From Anaerococcus nagyae (GTDB lineage: Bacteria; Bacillota; Clostridia; Tissierellales; Peptoniphilaceae): 64,000 nucleotides of DNA. A program made the translations under genes and the position numbers. Numbering within the stretch: position 1 is the first letter of the stretch; each line of letters begins with the position of its first letter. The notes under the pieces were generated by a model. The model made no database searches and was not told where the DNA came from. It saw nothing but the letters and a program-made list of their open reading frames with translations. Below, piece after piece: positions 56,918 to 64,000 of the stretch. The stretch lies in contig NZ_JAGGLS010000004.1 in assembly GCF_017874535.1 (NCBI RefSeq), positions 98,574 to 162,573 on the forward strand, in the 5' to 3' direction.

Positions 56918-58339
56918 TTACATTTGCTCAATAAATTCAAATATTTTTTCTTCATTATTAAATAAGACAAACCTATCATAATTATTTTTATCTAGAGTTA
57001 AAGCAGAATTACAACACTTAAAAAGAAATTCCAAATCATGAGTTATAATAACTATTGAACTCTTTTTAGAATACTCATTTATAAGCTTTGCCATGATTTC
57101 CATATTCTTATAATCAAGTCCTGATGTTGGTTCATCTAATATGATTACTCGTCTATTTGATAGAAAAGCAGTAATTACAGCTAGCCTTTGTTTCTGACCT
57201 CCTGATAATTTTTGAGGATGTGATGTTCTTTTATCCCAGAGATTTATTTCCTTTAAAAGTTTTTTAATTTCTTCTTTATCAGATGATATAGACAGGAGTT
57301 CATTTTCAACTGTATCTAAAAATATTTGTGAATCTACATCCTGCTGAACTAGGTAAGAATTTTTTAGTCTTTCTTTTTCTCGTACACCTATACTTGTATC
57401 TTGATTTTTTCCAACAAGTCCAGTTATTATTCTTGATAGAGATGTCTTACCCGATCCATTTTTCCCAAGTATTCCTAAAACTTCTCCCTTCTTTAAATCA
57501 AAAGAAATGTTTTCTAAAATGCTTTTCTTACCAACACTTACATATATATTATTAAAAAATTCTACAGAATCTTTTTCAAAAAAATTTCTTTCAGTTTTTA
57601 AGTTTCTTTCTTCTAAAGTCCTAAGTCCTAATTCTTTGGCTAGATTATTATTAAAATTTTCTCTTGTAAAAATTTCATTGATTGTTGCACCTTTCATAAA
57701 CACAATTCTATCAAATAAGTTTTTTAGATAATAAAGTCTATGCTCGGCTAATATTATGGTTTTACCCATAGATTTTAATTCTTTTAAAATCTCTTTAAAG
57801 CTTTCAATAGAAGCATAATCTAGAGAAGAGGATGGTTCATCAAAAAATAAAATTTTACTATCTTGAATAAGAGCTGAAGCAATAGCTACTCTCTGTCTTT
57901 CTCCTCCTGATAGTGAAAAAATAGATTTATCAAGCAGTTTTTCTATTTTAAGCAATTTACTTATAGACTCTATCTTTTCTATAATCAAATCTCTTTTAAT
58001 TCCCAAGTTTTCTGCCCCTAAGGCAATTTCATCATAAACATTTGTACAAAAAAACTGATCTTTGGGATTTTGAAAAACAATGGATAAAATTTTTGAAAGT
58101 TCTCCTTTTTTATATTCATTTATATTTCTTCCTAAAATTTCAACCTCTCCATCTAATTTTCCTTCATAAAAGCTTGGAAAAAGACCCGTAATTATTCTTA
58201 TTAGTGTGCTCTTCCCACAACCAGAATTGCCTGTTAATACAATAAACTCTCCATCTTTGATATTAAATTTAATATTTTTTAAATTCTCATTTTCTCCATA
58301 AGAAAAAGATTTAATATTAACACTAATCACATTTTCCAT
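56918..58339 (-). CDS. ECF transporter ATPase, two fused ABC domains
   Basis: 473 residues, a fused EcfA-EcfA'. First domain: Walker A LTGNSGCGKSTLIRI, signature LSGGERQRVAIASAL, LFFDEPSSSLD. Second domain: LGILGKNGSGKTSLSRI, LSGGQKQRLAVITAF, IILDEPTSGLD. Energises a Group II-type ECF transporter with the T and S subunits encoded upstream. Overlaps ecfT by 13 bases. Confidence 0.92.
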   Translation of the reverse strand: MENVISVNIKSFSYGENENLKNIKFNIKDGEFIVLTGNSGCGKSTLIRIITGLFPSFYEGKLDGEVEILGRNINEYKKGELSKILSIVFQNPKDQFFCTNVYDEIALGAENLGIKRDLIIEKIESISKLLKIEKLLDKSIFSLSGGERQRVAIASALIQDSKILFFDEPSSSLDYASIESFKEILKELKSMGKTIILAEHRLYYLKNLFDRIVFMKGATINEIFTRENFNNNLAKELGLRTLEERNLKTERNFFEKDSVEFFNNIYVSVGKKSILENISFDLKKGEVLGILGKNGSGKTSLSRIITGLVGKNQDTSIGVREKERLKNSYLVQQDVDSQIFLDTVENELLSISSDKEEIKKLLKEINLWDKRTSHPQKLSGGQKQRLAVITAFLSNRRVIILDEPTSGLDYKNMEIMAKLINEYSKKSSIVIITHDLEFLFKCCNSALTLDKNNYDRFVLFNNEEKIFEFIEQM

Positions 58340-59022
58340 AAACTTGCTCCTAGCATAATAACTGTGCTAATCCACATAAAATAATCAAATTTTGAAAATT
58401 GCAAATTATATATGGATGTTTTTTTACAATCTATTTCAATCCCCTTTAAAATAATTGAACAGGTTAATACATCGCTTATTTCAAGACATTTATAAAGTAA
58501 AGGCACAAAATAAAGCTCAAAAGTCTTTATTGGGTGAAATATACTAGTCTTAAATCCTCTTATCTTTTGTCCATCTTTTATTTCTTGGAGTCTTATTTTT
58601 ATTTCAGGTATAAACCTAAAGAATAAAGCAATAGGAAGTCCAAAGCTTGTAGGCATTCCTCTATTAGTAAAAGAAGCTACAATAAAAGATGCCGAATATA
58701 GACTCATGACTCTTGCCATAATAAATATAGGAGCGTAAAGAAATATAATTCTAAGCATGAGATATATCGAGCCAATAAAGACACCACCCAAATAATTTTC
58801 TAAAATCCTTATTAAAATAAAAATTACAATCAAAAATAAAGTAAATTTAAAACTTAACTTTAGTGAATAAATGGATAATGATAATAAGCTTAATAGTAGA
58901 CATATAATATAAAAAGCTTCATCTCCTATTGTGAGTATTATAGAAAAGATTATAATTAGCCCAATTATAGTAATTGGGCTAATTACTTCCTTTTTCTCTT
59001 TTTTACTTTTAACCAAGAACAC
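58327..59022 (-). CDS. ECF transporter T component
   Basis: About 231 residues, several membrane helices. EcfT (CbiQ-like): FTNRGMPTSFGLPIALFFRFIPEIKIRLQEIKDGQKIRGFKT is the coupling-helix region with the family's Arg pattern. The start is probably GTG at 59022, eight bases after TAGGA; a longer in-frame start lies deep inside the S-component gene and is unlikely. Confidence 0.87.
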   Translation of the reverse strand: MFLVKSKKEKKEVISPITIIGLIIIFSIILTIGDEAFYIICLLLSLLSLSIYSLKLSFKFTLFLIVIFILIRILENYLGGVFIGSIYLMLRIIFLYAPIFIMARVMSLYSASFIVASFTNRGMPTSFGLPIALFFRFIPEIKIRLQEIKDGQKIRGFKTSIFHPIKTFELYFVPLLYKCLEISDVLTCSIILKGIEIDCKKTSIYNLQFSKFDYFMWISTVIMLGASLWKM

Positions 59023-59599
59023 TTTTTTTATTCCTACCAGCAAAAAACTTATTATAGATATATGATCCAAATTTTGCACCAATGATTGATGCAATTATGG
59101 AAATAACAAAACAAATTCCAATATTTGCAGGTGTGTAAAAGTTTCTTAAAAAGTCAAAGTAGTCCGCTCCCATCATTTCAAGCATCGCCTTAGATTTTGA
59201 AAAGAAAAACACAATTATCATAGGATGAAGTGAATATACAAACATACCCGCTCCAAAAGCAAGACCAACCTTACTATTGCCTCTATCATAATTTTCACTA
59301 CTTCCCACTACAAGTTCAGCTAATATTCCAGCAATGGTATTTATAATTATAATAGGCCACATCCCCATAAGAGTGTAGAATAGTCCTATCAAAAAGAAAT
59401 ATAAAAATGCGGTCCCCCTCACCTTTACACTCCTTGCCAAAATTACAAATACTGGTGCTACTACAATCGTAGCAAAGGCACAAGACAAATATAAACTAGG
59501 CATTACACCTAAAGCTCCTGTAGCATAACCAAGTCCCATTGTTAACACAAATCCTATAACTGAAAAAACAGCAATTTTTACAATATTTTTTAAATTCAT
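59009..59599 (-). CDS. MptD-type ECF substrate-binding (S) component
   Basis: 196 residues, five to six membrane helices. It resembles the Trep_Strep/MptD family of putative S components (VPVFVILARSVKVRGTAF-like: here ILARSVKVRGTAFLYFF; GMWPIIIINTIAGILAE). Substrate unknown. Ribosome site GGAGGAG. Overlaps ecfT by 14 bases and follows the ABC pair by 10. Confidence 0.82.
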   Translation of the reverse strand: MNLKNIVKIAVFSVIGFVLTMGLGYATGALGVMPSLYLSCAFATIVVAPVFVILARSVKVRGTAFLYFFLIGLFYTLMGMWPIIIINTIAGILAELVVGSSENYDRGNSKVGLAFGAGMFVYSLHPMIIVFFFSKSKAMLEMMGADYFDFLRNFYTPANIGICFVISIIASIIGAKFGSYIYNKFFAGRNKKSVLG

Positions 59600-59609
59600 C
59601 TTCTCCTCC

Positions 59610-61343
59610 TTATTTAATTTTCCAATTTTCAGCTTTTTCTCTGATTTTAATGAAATCAGAATATATGCCTTCTTCTTTAATTAATTCATCATGTTCACCT
59701 TTTTGAACAATTTGACCCTTTTCTAAGACGATGATTTGATCAGCGTTTTTTATGGTATTTAATTTATGGGCTATCATAATCACCGTCTTCTCTTTCATTA
59801 ATGAGTTAATCGCAATTTGTAATTTGTCCTCATTTTCTGGATCAACATTTGCAGTTGCCTCATCTAAAATTATAATTGGTGCATCTTTAATAATTGCTCT
59901 TGCTATTGATATTCTTTGTTTCTCACCTCCCGAAAGATTAGCACCCCCTTCTCCTATTACTGTGTCATATCCCTTTGGCAAAGCCATAATAAAATCATGA
60001 CACGCAGCTTTTTTTGCAGCATTTATGACTTCCTCATGACTTGCATTAGGATTTCCAAATTTTATATTGTTTTCAATAGTATCATTAAAAAGATATACTG
60101 ATTGAAAGACTATGGAGATATTATCCATCAATTCTTCTAAACTAATATCTTTTATATTTACTCCACCTATTGTAATATCTCCACTATCTACATCCCAAAA
60201 TCTAGCAATGAGCTTTGATAGGGTTGTTTTCCCAGCTCCTGATGGTCCTATAAATGCCACAGTAGTTTTTTCAGGAATTTTAAAAGATACCTTATCGATT
60301 ATTTTTTTATTTCCATAGGAAAAAGAAACATTATTAAATTCAATATTTCTTTTACTTGTTAACTTTAGACCAGACTTCGATTTCATCTCACTAAGCGACA
60401 TAATATCATCAACTTTATCAATAGAACTTGCTACTATTCTTAGCTCTGACATTGAAGATCCTGCCTCCTGAATCTGAGAAAATATCATATAAGACATAAT
60501 CAATGTCATCAAAGAGTTTGTTAAATTCATAGTTTGATCAAAATAAAATCTAATAGCCAAATACATCAATATAAATGATGCAACATTTAAAATTAGAGAA
60601 GAAAAAATTGTAAAAGGAGTAAATCTTCTCTCTACTTCTAAATTAGTTTTTTTACTCTCAAAAATAGCATCTCTTGTGTTTTTATCTCCCTTACCCGTTA
60701 AATTAAATGATTTAATAACAGGCATGGCTTGTATATGTTCTAAAACTCTATCAGATAAATTAATTTGGGCATTGGCTCTTTTGGGAGCAACTTTAGCTGA
60801 AACTTTTTGCATTCTATCACTAACATAAAGGTATATTAATGTTGCTATTGCAACTACAATCCCAATTCTAATATCAAAAATAAAAACCATGATAGTAAAA
60901 ACAAAGGCTGTTAAAAATCCAGTAAGCATGGTTATGAGAATTGAAGGAACAGTGTTTTCTGTTTCGCTTAGCCCTGTTGTTAATATCCCTGAAATATTTT
61001 CCATTTTTGAATTATTTAGTAAACCCATTGGAATTTTTTTCAACTTATCTGTCATTTTAATTCTTGCATTTGCAACCATAAAATAACCTGCATGAGTTTG
61101 TCTTAACTGTGCGTAATAATTTGTTATCATTCGTCCAAATATAGATGCAAGAATAATAGCAAAAGACATTAAGGATGTTCTTAATTTTTCTCCATTATTT
61201 ACAATACTTAACAAAATAAAATAAACGGCTCCCATTTGCAAAACATAAAAGAATGCATGAATTACTGATATAACTAAAGATTTATTTAAGTTTGACTTCT
61301 CCTTAGCTGAAAACCTCCAAATTTTACTTAAGGTTTCTAACAT
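59610..61343 (-). CDS. ABC half-transporter (membrane + ATPase), second of a pair
   Basis: 577 residues. Six-helix type IV membrane domain (to about 310), then the ATPase: FIGPSGAGKTTLSKL, Q-loop SIVFQSVYLF, LSGGEKQRISIARAI, IIILDEATANVDPENED and IAHKLNTI. The DEATAxxDPENE pattern is common in IrtAB/YbtPQ-type proteins, which import metallophores despite an exporter fold. One base separates it from its partner; the heterodimer is inferred. Confidence 0.88.
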   Translation of the reverse strand: MLETLSKIWRFSAKEKSNLNKSLVISVIHAFFYVLQMGAVYFILLSIVNNGEKLRTSLMSFAIILASIFGRMITNYYAQLRQTHAGYFMVANARIKMTDKLKKIPMGLLNNSKMENISGILTTGLSETENTVPSILITMLTGFLTAFVFTIMVFIFDIRIGIVVAIATLIYLYVSDRMQKVSAKVAPKRANAQINLSDRVLEHIQAMPVIKSFNLTGKGDKNTRDAIFESKKTNLEVERRFTPFTIFSSLILNVASFILMYLAIRFYFDQTMNLTNSLMTLIMSYMIFSQIQEAGSSMSELRIVASSIDKVDDIMSLSEMKSKSGLKLTSKRNIEFNNVSFSYGNKKIIDKVSFKIPEKTTVAFIGPSGAGKTTLSKLIARFWDVDSGDITIGGVNIKDISLEELMDNISIVFQSVYLFNDTIENNIKFGNPNASHEEVINAAKKAACHDFIMALPKGYDTVIGEGGANLSGGEKQRISIARAIIKDAPIIILDEATANVDPENEDKLQIAINSLMKEKTVIMIAHKLNTIKNADQIIVLEKGQIVQKGEHDELIKEEGIYSDFIKIREKAENWKIK

Positions 61344-61344
61344 A

Positions 61345-63075
61345 TTAATCCTCCTTTCCTATACTTGTTTTCCAAAGCTTCTTATAAGTCTCTGAAGAAT
61401 TTAGAAGATCTTCATGCTTACCAGAGTCTTCAATTTTTCCATTATTTACTACAAAAATCTTATCCGAATCTTTTATTGTATATAATCTGTGTGCAATCAC
61501 GATTACAGTTTTATTTTTAATTAATTCATTTAAAGAATTTTGAATTAAATATTCATTTTCTGGATCCATATAGGCCGTTGCTTCATCAAATATAACTATA
61601 GGGGCGTTTTTTAGCATTGCTCTAGCTATAACGATTCGCTGCCTTTCGCCTCCAGAAAGACTTTCTCCCTGTTTTCCAACCCTAGTTTCATATGCATTTT
61701 CCAAATGAGATATAAATTCATGACAGCCAGCTTTTTTTGATATCTCCTCAACTTCTTTATCGCTCGCCTTAGGGTCACCCATTCTTATATTTTCCCTTAT
61801 AGTATCATCAAATAAAAAGTTGTCTTGGGACACAAAAGAAACCTGACCATAAAGTTCTTCTAAAGGAATGTTTTCATAAGGAATATCGCCCATCTTAATC
61901 ACACCCTTCTTTACATCCCAAAATCCTGCAATTAATTTTGCAATAGTAGATTTTCCACCACCTGACAAACCTACAAAAGCATTTTTAGTTCCTTCTTTTA
62001 TTTGTAAGGAAATATCTGATAAAATTTCTTGACCATCTTCGTACTCGAAACTCACATTATTAAGCTCTATATCATGATTTTTAATAACAATTTTTTCTTC
62101 ACTGTGAATTTGCTCAGTCGAATTAAGAACAGACTCCACATTTTCTACTAAAGTGCCTACTTGAGCTCCTATAGTTGTAAATCTCATCATAGTATTTAGT
62201 AATCCTTGTAAGGAAAAGGATAAAATTATGGAAAGTAGATATCCTGTTAAGGATAAAGATCCATTCTTATAAAAGATATATCCCAATGGAAGTATAGCTA
62301 GAAGAGTAGTTGGGGTGATTGCTTTTGACATTGACATTCCAAATTGAGTTTTTGTCATCCAGTCATAATAATATTTAGCATTAGCATAAACTTTGTCGGT
62401 GATTTTTTTATAAGTTTTATCCGTCTGATTATATGACCTTATCACTTCTAACCCATTTACGTATTCTACAAGAGAAGAATTCATTTCTCCTCCTATTTTC
62501 ATCGCACCAGCAAAATTATCTCCATAAGATTTAAAAACACTTGCCATAAAAAACATACCTATTGGAAATGATACGAGGGATAAGAGTCCCATTCTCCAGT
62601 CTACAAATAAAAGATATAAAAATACAAAAACAGGACCTAGTAAATTTGCTGTCATTTCAGGGAACATGTGAGCAAGTGGACTCTCCATACTTTCTACCTG
62701 ATCAACTATTTTTTGCTTAAAAGCTCCACTTGGAGTTTCGCTTATTGTTCCAAGAGAAAGTTTAGGAAGTTTCTCTATCATTTTTATCCTAATATCAGCA
62801 AGTATAGAAAAAGTAGCCTTGTGGGAAATAGATAGAGACCATGCATATAATAAAGTTTTTAAAGCATAACCTAGTAGTCCAGTTAAACACCATAAGATAT
62901 AGTAATTTTTATCAGTATCATTTGATATAAGTCCTTCAGCAATTTTTCCTCCACTTATAAAGGGAAGTATTCCAAAAATAACTCCAAGACTTGCGAGTAG
63001 CACTGACAGATTTAAACTTGACCTATGATTGTTCGCCAATTTCATTAGTTTTTTAAATTGATTTTCTTTTTTCAA
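61345..63075 (-). CDS. ABC half-transporter (membrane + ATPase), first of a pair
   Basis: About 576 residues. Six-helix membrane domain, then FVGLSGGGKSTIAKL, SFVSQDNFLF, LSGGERQRIVIARAM, IVIFDEATAYMDPENEY and IAHRLYTI. The ORF's first ATG (63090) lies inside GGAGGTGG; TTG at 63075, five bases after it, is the more likely start. Likely partner of the following gene; IrtA/YbtP-like by the DPENE motif. Confidence 0.87.
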   Translation of the reverse strand: MKKENQFKKLMKLANNHRSSLNLSVLLASLGVIFGILPFISGGKIAEGLISNDTDKNYYILWCLTGLLGYALKTLLYAWSLSISHKATFSILADIRIKMIEKLPKLSLGTISETPSGAFKQKIVDQVESMESPLAHMFPEMTANLLGPVFVFLYLLFVDWRMGLLSLVSFPIGMFFMASVFKSYGDNFAGAMKIGGEMNSSLVEYVNGLEVIRSYNQTDKTYKKITDKVYANAKYYYDWMTKTQFGMSMSKAITPTTLLAILPLGYIFYKNGSLSLTGYLLSIILSFSLQGLLNTMMRFTTIGAQVGTLVENVESVLNSTEQIHSEEKIVIKNHDIELNNVSFEYEDGQEILSDISLQIKEGTKNAFVGLSGGGKSTIAKLIAGFWDVKKGVIKMGDIPYENIPLEELYGQVSFVSQDNFLFDDTIRENIRMGDPKASDKEVEEISKKAGCHEFISHLENAYETRVGKQGESLSGGERQRIVIARAMLKNAPIVIFDEATAYMDPENEYLIQNSLNELIKNKTVIVIAHRLYTIKDSDKIFVVNNGKIEDSGKHEDLLNSSETYKKLWKTSIGKED

Positions 63076-63093
63076 AATTTCCACCTCCATAAA

Positions 63094-63112
63094 ATGATAA
63101 CTTAGTTATCAT
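63094..63112. promoter_or_regulatory. TetR-family operator, copy 1
   Basis: Perfect palindrome ATGATAACTTAGTTATCAT, 9-bp arms, in the short gap between tetR and the first ABC gene. Identical to the copy at the tetR promoter. Confidence 0.8.
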
Positions 63113-63132
63113 ATTTTTAAAAAAATTAAGGA

Positions 63133-63771
63133 TTATAATCCCCTAATCTTTTTCCAACCATCATTAAAAAATCCCGCTATAATCTTTGCATTATGAACTG
63201 CTTCTTCCTTACTATTAGAATGTACTACTAATTCTGATAGTGCATAAATGTAAGCATGGTTTATAAGATGTAGTCCCTCATCAGTAATAACGCTCCTATA
63301 TCCATTCTTATAAATTAGATTTAAAATTTTTTTATGATTTTCATCTTCAAATCCTATAATTTCATCAATAAAGTTCTCGTATTTTGTACCATATGAAGAA
63401 AAAATCAAAAGCTCAAAAATATCTTTATTATCATAAAAGAAAGATACGGACTTTACAGATGCTTCTTCTTTCATTTTCAGTATTTCTAATAACTTATTTT
63501 TACTTAACTCTTCATCAGATTCATAAGTTTTAAGACTTTTGTCTTCATAATTTTTATAAATATCAAGAATCTGACTTGCAAAAGGTTCTACCAAATTTGT
63601 AAACAAATTTTCCTTATCATCAAAATGACGGTAAAAAGCTCCTGTAGTTACCCCAGCTTCTTTGCAAATCTTTCTTAAGTTAGATTTCTCATAACCATCT
63701 TTTAAAAAGTTTTTTATACCACTTTCTAAAATTTTGCTATGAGTAGCATCATACCCACTTAAACTCAACAC
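63133..63771 (-). CDS. TetR/AcrR family regulator
   Basis: 212 residues. N-terminal HTH: HSKILESGIKNFLKDGYEKSNLRKICKEAGVTTGAFYRHFDDKENLF. The rest is a ligand-binding domain without a recognisable ligand signature. Start GTG at 63771 after GAAGGTGA. It heads the ABC-ECF operon and very likely represses itself and the operon through two identical palindromes. Confidence 0.9.
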   Translation of the reverse strand: MLSLSGYDATHSKILESGIKNFLKDGYEKSNLRKICKEAGVTTGAFYRHFDDKENLFTNLVEPFASQILDIYKNYEDKSLKTYESDEELSKNKLLEILKMKEEASVKSVSFFYDNKDIFELLIFSSYGTKYENFIDEIIGFEDENHKKILNLIYKNGYRSVITDEGLHLINHAYIYALSELVVHSNSKEEAVHNAKIIAGFFNDGWKKIRGL

Positions 63772-63804
63772 TCATTCACCTTCTTCCTACTACAAAATCC
63801 AACC

Positions 63805-63850
63805 ATGATAACTTAGTTATCATTATATATACTCATCTTCTTTTTGTCAA
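63805..63850 (-). promoter_or_regulatory. tetR promoter with overlapping operator, copy 2
   Basis: On the - strand TTGACA (63850-63845), 17 bases, TATAAT (63827-63822), followed at once by ATGATAACTAAGTTATCAT (63823-63805), which overlaps the -10 by two bases. Binding of the repressor would block RNA polymerase. Confidence 0.85.
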
Positions 63851-64000
63851 TACGCACAGTGGAAAATAATACTTAAGTATGATATAATTATTAATAATTA
63901 TATACACGCTTAACGCTTATAACTTTAATAGACCAACTAAGAAAGTCAATAGTTATTTTTAAAAATTTTTTTGAAAAATTTTTAAGTCACAAAACTTAAA
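63851..64000. other. AT-rich intergenic end of the window
   Basis: No ORF or RNA gene is supported. A CGCTTA repeat (63907-63920 region) and runs of A and T near 63955-63985 are visible; their function is unclear. Confidence 0.4.

Noticed and set aside
63851..64000. Replication origin in the AT-rich end
   Set aside because: No DnaA-box cluster, dnaA or parA/repA gene; ordinary AT-rich intergenic DNA explains it.
1..64000. CRISPR array
   Set aside because: No regularly spaced direct repeats and no cas-like protein are seen.

Overview
The window is a low-GC, mostly chromosomal segment from a Gram-positive anaerobe. The gene content fits a Firmicute of the Tissierellia/Peptoniphilaceae type (Anaerococcus- or Helcococcus-like): MurT/GatD lipid II amidation, GatCAB, RNase Y, RqcH, CsoR-CopA, lipoprotein PrsA foldases, strong AGGAGG ribosome sites and AT-rich codon use. 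The genus is an inference from gene content and order, not from a marker gene.

Layout. Bases 1-5008 (+ strand) hold the mismatch-repair/tRNA-modification cluster mutS (3' part only), mutL, miaA and a ynbB-type PLP enzyme. Bases 5021-15296 (- strand) hold a XerC/D-type recombinase, rny, then rpsB-tsf with their own promoter, then gmk-rpoZ-coaBC-priA-ftsY. After rqcH (+), bases 17164-27220 (- strand) hold hup, two PrsA-like lipoproteins, mfd, pth, prs, glmU, deoD and rpiB. murC (+) is followed by a long - strand block: gatC-gatA-gatB, mtaD, an acpS-nnrD fusion, alr and mazF at the bottom; ligA and pcrA above; then a YerC/TrpR-type regulator, and murT-gatD-fhs with acylphosphatase. A divergent copper unit (copA with a second metal-binding domain at its C-terminus, then csoR) follows at 44.5-47.5 kb.

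From about 47.5 kb the window becomes accessory: queT under a probable preQ1 riboswitch, a C39-like lipoprotein, tRNA-Lys(CUU), a DUF4298 protein, a serine hydrolase, an iron-type alcohol dehydrogenase, a decayed MATE exporter, an EXLDI-type protein that looks frameshifted, metY, a mobile-element remnant (truncated large serine recombinase, 49-residue protein, sigma-like protein), and at 57-64 kb a TetR-controlled transport locus that combines two IrtAB/YbtPQ-like ABC half-transporters with a complete ECF transporter (S, T and fused double ATPase).

The most interesting observation is upstream of metY. A consensus promoter drives a leader with a strong ribosome site and a 29-codon ORF that carries six Met codons in eight positions (MMGMMHMM), followed by an intrinsic terminator. 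A sequence inside the ORF can pair with the terminator's 5' arm. This is the architecture of ribosome-mediated attenuation, here apparently sensing methionine in place of the usual SAM riboswitch or Met T-box. Other points worth attention are a CopA-CopZ fusion that keeps an internal start site, a priA gene with no conventional start codon, a MutL whose endonuclease motifs are degenerate, a holo-ACP synthase/NAD(P)HX dehydratase fusion, a leader-peptide attenuator in the mobile remnant, and identical 19-bp palindromes at the tetR promoter and before the ABC genes.
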